Assembly: GCA_016859345.1 (NCBI GenBank)
Contig: CM029115.1
Location: 10,030,001-10,094,000, forward strand
Source: Istiophorus platypterus
Lineage: Eukaryota > Chordata > Actinopteri > Istiophoriformes > Istiophoridae
Direction of reading: 5' to 3'
DNA: 64,000 nt
Part shown: piece after piece, positions 1 to 11,400 of the stretch
Position numbering within the stretch: the first letter of the stretch is position 1
Layout: every line of letters starts with the position of its first letter
Position numbers and translations under genes: made by a program
The notes under the pieces: model-generated
Database searches by the model: none
What the model was told of the DNA's origin: nothing
Seen by the model: the letters and a program-made list of their open reading frames with translations, nothing else

Positions 1-1619
1 CCACCCGCAGTGGTCGTGCCTTGGGCTCTTCTCTGTGTCTGTGATGCCTCTGTGGTGCATTCACATCCTCGTGATAGACTGAGAGAATAAATAAGAAGTA
101 TTAGCTAACCTTTCAACTCTCACTTCCTCTCACCATCTAAACACAAGTGCTTAAAGATTGACAAAACTCACAGCGGTTGTGTTGGACATAGTTGACAGCG
201 ATGTTGGTTGGTACAAATGATGTGCCATGGTCTTTTTTCTTGTTCCTTTGTTCTGCCAGGAGCTTGGCTTTTGCCTCTTCTGTATGGATAATGTTCTTTA
301 TCTTTGCACTAGGAAAGAAATGGCAGAAACACAGTTTAATCCTTTCTGTCTGACAGTAACAATTTGGAATGTCTTTTTTCTTGAAAATTACACCTGCAAG
401 ATCATTTTGAGAATCTTTTATACACACTCAATGCCAAGATCGACTTCAGGGATCCCACTCAGCATCTGATTGGATAACATCTCCTCAGTTTTCTTGGCAG
501 AGTTGACTCGGATGTTCTCGGGCAGCTCATACAGGTGGTCCTCTGCATTCTTCACCTTAATTTTCTGTTCCTCAGCCTCCACCAGGCCCTTCTTCTTTTT
601 CAACTCTGTCTCAATATATTTCATCCTGTGAGATTAAATATATTTCTATGAAGCACTTTGAAAACAGCTGGTTGAATATTCATTATTGCCTTTGAAATGT
701 TGGGGAATACAATATTGTATCTAATGTATATGTATGTATGTATGTCACAACTCAAACAGGTATACACACATGTCCGCATCCTCGTCTCTTCTGTTCGTTT
801 CAGCAGAGAAAGATGTGCCCAGGTTGAGGTCTGTCTCATCTTCTGTCCTGCATATGGAACGGGGGTCATCTTTGGTCAAATCAAGGTCATGTGTGATGAC
901 ATTTTTCAAATTTGGAAAGACATAATAGTACAACCGCAATGTGATCAAGGTATTTAAAGCAGTCACAGATTTACTTACATGTCCCTGTTTCTGTCTTTGA
1001 CTTTTTTCATGTCTACAACCCCTCCAGTCTTCAGTTTAAACGGGTCATTCTGTGAGAAACGTTTATTTTAATAGCAATGAACAAACCTCCAGTTAAACAC
1101 ACATAATCTTGTTAATTATGATAAATTCAAATTCAAATAGGTCACTTACATCTATCTCAGCCTCTGGTGGCAGGTTCTCTCCAACCAATAGAGCGGTCAA
1201 ACTAAACGAGAAGCAAATATCAACACTAATTTCTCTCTTACCCGAGACAAACTGCATAACAAGCACCACGGCATTGAATTGCATTCACATTACCTGACTC
1301 CGTTCTGTCGTTTCCGCAAACTCTGAAGCTCTTTAGCCTCTTCTACTTTTGATCTAAACGACAAATAAATACACATATATTAAATCACACTGGCTACGTG
1401 TGTTATTACAAAATACGTGTAAAGCCAAAATCAAGTAACTATTGTGTTTTTCCGTTTTCCATTTTATGCAGGGAGCAGCTGGCTACGTTAGCATAACGTT
1501 GCCTCGGATCGTATTTCGCTGTTGCGAGTTTAAATAAAGTACCTGACTTCCTCCGTCGTCTCATCTTCCTCCACCTCCGACGAGTCCCTTCTCCTCCTAA
1601 AGTTTTTGCCACATGGCAT
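1..1619 (-). CDS. C9orf78: C9orf78 / TLS1-like spliceosome-associated protein, 5' part
   Basis: Eight coding exons on the minus strand were read as 1619-1543, 1353-1294, 1201-1150, 1049-979, 847-770, 625-428, 308-172 and 78 to beyond base 1, all with GT-AG borders and continuous phase. The protein starts MPCGKNFRRRRDSSE and contains the family's conserved blocks LGTSFSAETNRRDEDADM (exon 5), YELPENIRV and SNQMLSGIPEVDLGI (exon 6) and TSFVPTN followed by NYVQHNR (exon 7). These match human C9orf78, a TLS1-type protein linked to the spliceosome. About 250 residues are present; the C-terminal exon or exons and the 3' UTR lie outside the window. The start ATG is the first in frame, followed by an Arg-rich then acidic N-terminus as in the human protein. 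The identification is by remembered sequence similarity and is strong. Confidence 0.93.
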
Positions 1620-1781
1620 TTTTAATGCAGTTTAATGTTTATTTTTTTTTTTGCCTTTGCGAAACTGTGGGAGCGAAGCGTCCGGCGACCGAGGGAAGAC
1701 TTAAACGAACGTACAATAATACAACGTCGCTTCCGCAAGGACGAAATCCACTTCCGCTCTTTTTAGGTAACCATAACAAAC
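1620..1781. promoter_or_regulatory. shared head-to-head promoter region of C9orf78 and nfu1
   Basis: Only 162 bp separate the two divergent start codons. The stretch is rich in CpG compared with the flanking introns and has no obvious TATA box, as expected of a bidirectional housekeeping promoter. Both 5' UTRs must lie in it or start within the opposite gene. That it is one shared promoter is inferred from spacing; transcription start sites cannot be placed from sequence alone. Confidence 0.6.
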
Positions 1782-4700
1782 ATGGCGACTTACATGCAGG
1801 TCGGCAGGTTGTTGGGTTTATCGGCGAGACTGATGCGTCCGTAAGTTTCCCTGTTTGTCAGCCGTGGGGCTTCGATGTCATTTACCCTTTTTCCCCACGT
1901 TTGCTCGCCTTTTCCTTTTCTGAACCAAAGTCCGGCTGATGTTAATTCTTAGCGGCTAGCTGGCTAAATCGGAGAGTGACGCAGATGGATGGTCACTGCT
2001 GAGATTACACTGTGTGCATGGCCGTTATAACTCTTTAGATCAGGGTCGGGTATTGAAGACGTTTTTGCACTGTTCAATAAAAAAATGATTTTTAACGTCA
2101 TACTATACTGCACTTTATTTACAAATTTTACAAATTAGATTAAGAACGTAAATAAATTTATAAATACACCCCCCTTCGAGTCATAATATAGTTTTTGCAT
2201 CTGCAAAAGCAAGGTAACTACAACCTTGTGTCCACGTACATACATGGACATTAAATGTTGCATCTGTTATTTTTGCAAAGCTGGAGACTGAGAGTGAAAA
2301 GCAAGCCATGCCACAAATTTTTGATTGGGCTGAGGACTTGACTCTAACTTGGATTTATGTTTTGGAGCGGTTTTCTTGTTGGAAAAGAAACCTACTTGCA
2401 ATACACAATCCTTTCCAGTACTTATAAAAGTGGCTAAATGACTTTCCTATAGCTGTTGTATGTCCTGTACATGTGTTGTAATTTAACAGATCTCACAGCT
2501 TTATCATATTCTTGTAATTTTTCTAACTGAACTGAACTCTATTCTGAGGGATGTTCAGTTACTTAGAAACATTTTTATGTCATTTGCTAAATCAGTGCAT
2601 TTGTCTAACTAAACTTTCTGTGGATGTGTTTGGAACGTGACCTTTAACTTCAGTAATAAGTCACACAATGATTACACACAGGTGATATTCAAATGACTAA
2701 TTATAATACTTCTGATAACAGTTGGCCGCACCAATGGTGATTTGTCATTAGAAGATAAATGGTTATGTGACGAGACAATCACTCACTGTAGGAATTGGTT
2801 TGCTCTACATTGTCACTATAGGGCTACTTTACCTAATGCCCCATTTGACACTTTGTATTACTTCTGCTACAAATGGGTTACATGTTTGATTAACACTATT
2901 AACAGAAGGTTTCTAGTAGATAAGTCTTACACAATCCTTCACAATTTGAATCCGTTACTACCACATCTTTAAGTGGAAGGGAGGAAATGTAACAAACTGA
3001 TATAAGTGCTTAGTATTCATATTTTTTAACATCAAAATATGTTAGTGTAATGTTCACTGTAGTAACATTTTGAATCTCTTTTTATATACCGTAACAGTCT
3101 TGCTGGATGTGGAAATCAGAGCGCCGGATTACACTGGCCTTCAAACAGCGCTGGAGTCTCAAAGATATGGCCACAAAACCCCAATTGGATTGTCCCAGGT
3201 TTGTATTCCTGCAGCATCCTTGTGGCTCTTAACTTAGAGAAACCACATTATAAAAACTGAGGTATCTTCTTGTTCTTTGTGTTTTTGCTGTTCAAAGGAA
3301 GGACCATGTTTGTGCAGACACAGGACACACCCAATCCAAACAGCCTAAAGTTTCTTCCTGGTCGTATAGTTCTTGAATCAGGAACTATGAATTTTGCCGG
3401 CCCTCGTGATGCATACTGCTCACCTTTAGCCAGGTAAAGGATCTCTTTAATACAAGGTTACTGATTTTTTTTTTATAGTAGACAATTGATATGGTGTAAC
3501 AGGAAAAGCGCAAATTTGAATAAAGGTGCTGATAGTGGCTATGTTCCCTTATCTCACACCTAAATGGAATGCAGCCATTATTATCATTAATTACACTTTC
3601 TGAACCAGTAACCTTAGAACCAAAGCAATGTTTACTCCTAAAACATTTTTTGGCAGACCAAATTTTAATTCATGTAAAGCAAAGAAAAAGTACATTTCTG
3701 TATGCAGCCCAGAATGCCTTTGAGGTTTTTTGTTCTATTTTTTTTTTGGGGGGCTGTTTTTTTTTTTTCTTGTCTGATTTTACACATAATTGTGTTTAAT
3801 GGAGCTGTAAGTCATTCAGTTTTACCAGCTGTAAACAGAACTACCGTTAACTAATTCTTTGTAGGTAAAGGTATATTATACTGTATATGTATTAGGCATG
3901 ACTGTATATGCTCACTTATCTTTCTAGTTTAAGCATAATATCTATTAATGATTTTCATTTTTTAAAATATACTAAGTTTAAAGTTAACATTTCAAATGTT
4001 TCATCTTCAAATAAAACCTCAGTACAGTTGTGTGTTGTCTTCAGACAGCTATTCAGGATTGATGGAGTCAAAAGTGTCTTCCTGGGGAATGACTTTATTA
4101 CCATAACAAAGGTAAAACCAGCTTGAGTTTAAATGAGCCTCATAGTGTAGCACTGTTTAATGCTATTGCTAACCTGTTTTCTTTTTTTTCTCTCCACCTA
4201 GTCTGATGCAAATATGGAATGGAAAGTAATAAAACCTGATGTATTTGCTGCCATTATGGACTTTTTCACCTCTGGACTTCCGGTTGTTAGTGAGGACAGC
4301 AAACCTAGTGCAGATACAGGTAAAGGATTGAGCCATCTGCATGGCTCAAAAGACTGAAACAAACCAAGTGGGACAGGCTGTTTGTGAATGCCAGTAAGTC
4401 TCTATTTCTCTTTTCAGCACCCTCAGACGACGATGATGAAGTAGTTGCTATGATCAAAGAACTGCTGGATACTCGAATAAGGTAGCTCCTAGTGAAGATA
4501 CCCTTTAATATTAACACCCGTTCCTTGTTACTGTGGCTTTCAGTTCTTTTCTCACATGTGCTGATGGTCTCATTCCCTAGGCCAACAGTGCAGGAGGATG
4601 GAGGGGATGTTGTGTATCGGGGGTTTGAGGATGGCATCGTTAAACTGAAGCTGCAGGGCTCCTGCACAAGTTGTCCCAGTTCAATTGTTACTTTGAAGAG

Positions 4701-5018
4701 TGGAATCCAAAACATGCTGCAGTTTTACGTCCCTGAAGTTGAATCAGTGGAGGAGGTGTGACTTTAAAAAAAGACTTGTCAGAAACATGTTTTGTGTTTT
4801 CATTTTGTTTAATAGTTTAAGTTGGACAGTTGCTTTCATTGGCGCATGCCTTGTCAGAATCAAATAAGACAGTATGATATTATAGAGCAACCAAACTCTA
4901 CAGATTACATGAAAAAATAACCTCAAGAGAAACAGCTGTGTGACCTAAAAATGTTAACAAAACTTATGTTTATCCACAGGTAAAGGATGAGGAAGAGGAG
5001 AGGAATGCTCAAGTTTGA
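1782..5018 (+). CDS. nfu1: NFU1 mitochondrial iron-sulfur cluster scaffold
   Basis: Eight coding exons were read: 1782-1840, 3098-3198, 3298-3433, 4045-4111, 4202-4319, 4418-4481, 4581-4755 and 4980-5018, giving 252 residues, close to the human 254. Exons 1-2 encode a basic, poorly conserved N-terminus that fits a mitochondrial targeting sequence. The Nfu N domain follows (MFVQTQDTPNPNSLKFLPG to LPVVSED), then an acidic linker, then the NifU-like domain beginning EDDEVVAMIKELLD-like. The Cys210-x-x-Cys213 pair in GSCTSCPSS is the cluster-binding motif. The known role is to bind a 4Fe-4S cluster and pass it to lipoic acid synthase and respiratory complexes in the mitochondrion. The C-terminus is acidic and ends EERNAQV. 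The gene is divergent from C9orf78 and in the same direction as gfpt1. Confidence 0.95.
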
Positions 5019-5257
5019 AATACACTGAAGCAAGAACCACATTTATACATTCCTCTCTCCCCCAGTCACCTGCTTTGATGCAGGCCATAACTGCAAAAAA
5101 AGAGCTTTTGTGTGTCATGGCTGTGTAAAAGACCCCATCATTGTAATTATCATCATGATATTGCATTTGATTTTGGTAGCTGTTTTATGTACAACAGTAT
5201 TTCACACAATATAGAAAGGATGGGCCCAGCCACACAAACTGAGGACTGTAGAGCTGA

Positions 5258-5370
5258 AATAAAATTTTATTCATTATCTCATAGTGTTTCACATTTTCAC
5301 AGTTACAAATCTTAACAGCTTTTAGGTTCAAACTACCCATTGTATACAGTACCATATGTATATAAATAAA
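5258..5370 (+). terminator. nfu1: nfu1 polyadenylation signals
   Basis: Two AATAAA hexamers lie at 5258-5263 and 5365-5370, 240 and 347 bp after the nfu1 stop codon, in an AT-rich tail with T-rich sequence after the second. They are the likely alternative polyadenylation signals; the cleavage sites are not visible. Confidence 0.65.
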
Positions 5371-5999
5371 ATTTATTGAAATATTTTATATAGTAAGTGT
5401 GTGTATCTCTCACATGATCTAATAGTATTCTCTTTCCTCTTTTTTTGCATGCTTTTTTACTCGCCTCTTCAAGTACAAACACACAACTCCCTGACATTAT
5501 TGTCATTTATCAACTCTTGTGTTAACGAAGTTGTTTTTTGTCAGTTTCCATGAGGAGATATTGCTGTTATTTGTAGGCTGTCCTCACAAATGAACCACCT
5601 GGGGCTGCTTTTCACCCTGGGTTTGTAAGGAGGTATCACTCAAGTAGAGCTTTAACTGCCGTGACAACCCCACGGTCATAGACTTTAATATTTCTGGGAG
5701 CTTGGGGGATTTAATGAGTTAACCATGAGATTTCATTATCCAGTTATACAAATGACCCGTTTTCAAGGCACACTCAGATTTTGTTCTTTTGTCTTTTTTA
5801 GAGTAAACATCTGAAAGTTTCAATCCAAATATATTATATGTTGAAGTGTATAGATTACATTTAAATGTTATTTATACAATAAGTTAGAAGACAAATATCA
5901 AAACGAATGAAAGTTGTATTTATTTGTTGGTGTCAAACTACCCTGAAAATGTTACATATTTGCTTTGCCACGAGTCCAAATTCTGAAAAGAGGCGGCTG
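5371..5999. other. intergenic spacer between nfu1 and gfpt1
   Basis: I see no gene, repeat array or RNA here. It is moderately AT-rich sequence between the nfu1 polyadenylation signals and the CpG-rich gfpt1 promoter. Confidence 0.6.
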
Positions 6000-6472
6000 G
6001 GTTAATAAAACCCTGGCTACGTGCCAGCATCGAGGGCACCGAAACCTATAATTGCGCTTGTCTTTGCTGGCATTTTAATGACTGTAATCACTCGTCAATT
6101 AGCCTAAACGACAGCGATAAATCTTGTCCAGCCCTGCACCGTTGTACCGGGCTCCGGCGGGGAGCACGGGTCTGCCATTGTTGCGGTGACGATGGTTGTA
6201 GCTGTGCGGGACGGCGGCGGCGGCTGCAGCGGCGGCGGCGGCGGCTGCGGGATCCTTCGTCCGTCCTGCCCACGGATCCGCATCCTGATGCCACGTCAGA
6301 AGAGCCTGCGTCGGTAGGCGACACCCGACCATCAGCCTGCTCCGCCAACCGACGGGCGCCATGGAGGGAGGCGCCAGGCTCCGATTGGCTGAGACCGGAG
6401 GGCAGGGTGACGCTTATTTGACAGTCGTTTCCAGCTACTCGAGTAACTGTAACCGGCGGACGGACGGAAGAC
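6000..6472 (+). promoter_or_regulatory. gfpt1: gfpt1 promoter and 5' UTR, CpG-rich with GCG triplet run
   Basis: The 470 bp before the gfpt1 start are strongly GC- and CpG-rich compared with everything around, and include a GGC/GCG triplet tract at about 6208-6246, interrupted by CTGCAG. The CpG-rich stretch continues past the first exon to about 7050. It fits a CpG-island promoter with a GC-rich leader. No TATA box is evident, and the transcription start is not known. Confidence 0.6.
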
Positions 6473-8289
6473 ATGTGTGGTGAGTAGTGAACGTATCCCG
6501 CATTTATATTATCCACTGGGAAATGTGCTTTATTCCCCGTTTAGCAGAACGGGGACTGAACCAGGCGCCAACAGCTGCTAGCATCGCGTGTTAATCCCGA
6601 AGGCGTAAATCAATTGAAACTAGCTAAGGGTGGCTAGCCTGAGTTAGCCAGTACGAGCTGGTGTTACAGATGCTGTTAGCCAGTAAAAGACAAACCGGTA
6701 AATGTTTAATTGTCCCGCAAGCGCTTCCTGTGTGATTTGTGAACACGGGCGTCAAAACGGCGGGTCGACATCTGGAAGTAACGTAAAATGACAACCCGCT
6801 GTCTACGTGCTTCCTCCACACAGACGAGCTTTGCGGCGAGATTACGCCCATTCTGTAACTTTCCAGCCGTCGGTCGTGTCTCGGGTCCGTGGCTCTAAAT
6901 GCTCGGACTCGCTGTGGGTTAACACCGCCGCCTTGTTTCAGCCGGACTCCTCCGGACGCTTTCTGTGATCAACACCGCAAAGCGTGTCGGATGTGCGACA
7001 GTCGTGCGTCGCTGTCACACCGCATCAATGCTAAACCCTCCCTGGGAGAGTTCCCAGGGAAAACTGAGGTGTTTAGCTAGTTTCGGTCGCTGTCCCATTT
7101 TGTCTGTCCCTCCTCTTCTCTCACTCGTGTCTGATTACTGATGCCTCTCTGTCTCCGATCGCTTTCAACACAATCTCAGTCCAACAATCAGACCAAATAG
7201 ACGAGTTGGGAATATTTCCCGTCGCGATAATACTTCACCATCCTCAGGTTAATATTTGCTCTTGTTGACCCTTATTTCTTGGTGGGTCTTGTGATTTTTG
7301 CCCCCCTCGCCTCGGTGCCTTTCCCTGACCAGTTGCCCCTCACTGTCTTGTCTCCATCCCCTGCTGTTCTCAATGAATGCTCTGTTGAACCAGTTCCCCT
7401 CTGGCTCTACATTTGCATTTATTAGTCAGTTCCCAGCTGTGTAACAGGGTGGTTATTCATGCCTCCTCTTTAGCCTATTACAGTAACACTATGTTCAGTG
7501 TGTGTTGGTTATTGGTTTGGCTGTAGATGTCAAATGCGTGCAGGAAGAATTGCTTTTTACTGACGGCATATGTCAATTAAATGTGTAAATCGTGATTCAT
7601 GAAGGCCTGGCATTGGACTATAATAGTCTTCAAGTCTATTTGGCAATTGTACACGAACAGATCTTTATCTGATCAACTGAGTGACGTTGTAAACATTCAA
7701 GATTGTCCACAGGTTTTTTTTCAAAGATAGTTTCAATGTGCAGTCGTAGTTATATACAAGTATCTAGGTCCAAGGCAAAAACCAAACATCTTGGTTGAAA
7801 TTCCTCTTTGTGACTGAGTTAATCCCCTCACCCACCCCATTTCCCACCCTTCCCTTGGGCAAGAGATACCAGTTTCTGAAACACCAGGTTTAAAGATACA
7901 CTCCATTGTCTCTCAAGAGGCCCTACTGCTGTAACTGAGAACAATATTTGTTTTTCCAGTGGAGTTACCTCTCCTGTAAAACTGGTTTCTTATATATGAT
8001 CCACCAGCTTTTTGACGCAGAGCCCTTAATAGTGGAGACTTATGCCACTAAAGAATGCTTGCCCAACTTCATCAGGAAGGAATCAAATTAGATTCTTCTT
8101 ACAAAACTTGACATATCCATTGTTGACATCATTAGGTGTTGTCAGAAATGATCATATACCAGTATTACCTCTCAGTGGAATCCTTACACAATTGTATCAA
8201 GTTATTGTTCTATAAAATCCTGTTGCCCAAATGAATGATTCCAAGCAAATTTTGAGACCATGAGTAAAGGGTTTTGTTTTGTAGAGAAT

Positions 8290-8336
<47 letters not shown>

Positions 8337-8337
8337 G

Positions 8338-8416
<79 letters not shown>

Positions 8417-11400
8417 TGTTACATTGATTTCAGCCATGATCCCCAGCCCTACTCCTATTTGTGTCCTAAATCTACATGCACGGGTACACCTCATTTGGTC
8501 GATGCTATGTGTGTAGGGCTGCATTAAGCTTTGGATGTCAGCTGTAAAATGGTGCTGAATTAACAGACAAGTAGATGCACCAGACTGACAGACACTTCAA
8601 TCAACTCAAGCTTTCAGCAGAATTTTAAAGTAGAAAGTTAGAATAAAAAATTAGGGAAAAAAATTATTTGCGCACCAAAACTCTTTATACAGCTTGAATC
8701 TTGAATTTATGTTTTTCTCTCCCCAGGAATCTTTGCCTATCTCAATTACCATGTGCCAAGGACTCGCCGTGAGATCCTTGAGATCCTCCTCAAAGGTCTG
8801 CGACGTCTGGAATACAGAGGCTATGACTCAGCTGGTGAGAACAATGGAAAAAGCTCATTTAATCAACACACTCTGGCTTGATTTTTAAAAAAAATATATA
8901 TATATTTTTAACAGGCCCTTTTCCTGTCCAATCTGTCTAATAATACTACCAAGTTGCTGACAGTATTTACCATGTGTCCAATATAATGTCAATGCAGCAT
9001 AGGAACTTTCTTTTTTAGCCACACTTGATGTTTCATAAATTTGTTCTCATGAGTTAGGTTTGTTCAGTGTAGCAGCATCTTGTGTTGGAGTTCTGCTCTG
9101 ACATTAGACCAAAAACAGGACATGACTTGTGAAGTGATAAAAGCACCATAATACTTTTTTTTTTTTTTTCTCAATTGGCTGATACTTAAGGATATGAGAT
9201 CCCTATAATACTTATGCTATTTCTTATTATTTTTAAATTTTCTGAGGTGTGGGAATTGATGCGGGTAACGGCAAGGAGTGGGAGTCAAACGCCAAGTCTA
9301 TCCAGCTGATCAAGCAGCGGGGGAAAGTTAAGGCTCTTGATGAGGAGATCCACAGTAAGCTGAGATGAATTTCCTCCCTTGACGGGAATCAGTCATTAAC
9401 AGCTGAAGCATTGATTTTTGATCTTGTACACTGTGGTACACTTGGGATATTAAATATTGTCTGTGTTGGGTTGTGTTTGTTCGACCTTTAGAACAGCAGG
9501 ATATTGACCTGGATGTGGAGTTTGATGTTCACCTTGGCATTGCTCACACCCGCTGGGCTACCCACGGTGTACCAAGCCCAGTCAACAGCCACCCACATAG
9601 ATCTGACAAGAACAACGGTTGGTTGTATTAAAGATAGAGAGCTATCTCACTACACACAGCTAAATTTTTGACCTTGTATAGCCCGTACCCCAAATTTATG
9701 ATAATCTCTCTGGTCTATAGAGTTCATTGTCATTCACAATGGGATTATCACCAACTACAAAGACCTAAGGAAATTCTTGGTGAGCAAATATTATTAATAA
9801 ACTGTTCTAGACATCTTGTCATCAGTCTGACTTTTATACAGGATTTGCACTCTCACTCCATCTCCACAGGAGAGCAAAGGCTATGAGTTTGAGTCAGAGA
9901 CTGATACAGAGACCATTGCCAAGTTGGTGAAGTACATGTACGACAACCGGGAGAGTGACGACATCAGCTTTACCACACTGGTGGAACGGGTGACCCAGCA
10001 GCTGGTAAGGACCTACTCATGCACTCCACCACTCTCAATGTGATCAGCAGATAAAAGAGCCTGCCTGATGCATTTGTTCTTCCACCTCTCAGGAGGGAGC
10101 TTTTGCCCTGGTCTTCAAGAGTGTCCACTTCCCCGGAGAGGCTGTTGGCACAAGGTACACTGCCACTAATGCTGTAAAACTGTTGTTAGTCATTGCAGAT
10201 TAAAGTATTGTTGGCTCATTAAAATGTTGCTGCACAGGAGGGGAAGTCCACTACTGATTGGAGTGAGGAGCGATCACAAGCTGTCCACGGATCACATTCC
10301 TGTGCTCTACCGCTCCTGTAAGCTTGAGTTTCAGCTTATGAATGTGTAAAATGTCTCTTTTTAATTTTACCACATGTGGTTGCTTAGGTGTGATGGCAGC
10401 CCACATCTTTTCTTTCTTTCTTTTTTTTCCCCCAGCTGGTAAAGACAAGAAGAGCTGCAGTGCCCTACCCAGGACAGACCAGGACACCTGCCTCTTCCCT
10501 GTGGATGAGAAAGCTGTGGAGTACTACTTTGCCTCAGATGCAAGGTAAACAGATACCTGTGTCTTTCTATCCACCTTTTAAAGCCCCAAATTCTCCCTGA
10601 AACATGCAAACTGGTTTGTCTCAACTTTATCTGTGGAGAGTAATTCAACTGTCTGTGGTGTGGTTTTTGGTCTGTCTCTCTAATCATGACAGCGCTGTGA
10701 TTGAGCACACGAACCGGGTGATTTTCTTGGAGGACGACGATGTGGCAGCTGTGATGGATGGCCGGCTGTCCATTCACAGGATAAAGCGCAGAGCTGGAGA
10801 CTACCCAGCCCGTGCTATCCAGACCTTACAGATGGAACTACAGCAGATCATGAAGGGTGAGTGAAGGGTCAGCCTCTGTTGTGTTCACATTTTCTCCCCA
10901 CCATAAAATACTCCAGGCCATATTTGAAGATAAATCATTTGTACTCTGCCTTGTAATTTTGTGCCCTGTTATTATTGAGTAAGTCTCAATGGGAGATTGA
11001 CCGCTTGTAACACTGAACTGGCTTTGTAACATCCAGCCCTGAGGCTATCCTTGTTGTCAGAGCAGTAGTTACAGCCGTGCTAGCTCAATTGCACCCCCAG
11101 GGAAGGGTGTATCTGAGCCTAAGTTGACTTATTGCGTGGCTGTATTCAAGCACACAGGATTTGACAAATAACTAAGGGTAACTAGATTAAAGTGTAAAAT
11201 TCAGCTTTAATGTGAAAACATTCAACTAAAGAGTTCCCCAAATTAAAGGACTGATATCCTGCAAAATATGCTGAATCGCTTTCTTGCCATGATGTATCGG
11301 AGAAGATCAATACCAGTCTCAGATCTGTATGTTAAATATGAAGCCACAGCCAGTTATCATGAAAAAAAAATGGCCTCATTGATTTTGTTACGTTTTCACA

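Noticed and set aside
2742..2972. 76-codon open frame in nfu1 intron 1
   Set aside because: No family features, AT-rich, and inside an intron; treated as chance.
6088..6516. Minus-strand 142-codon open frame over the gfpt1 promoter
   Set aside because: Open only because of GC-rich CpG-island sequence; no family features and no splice or start context.
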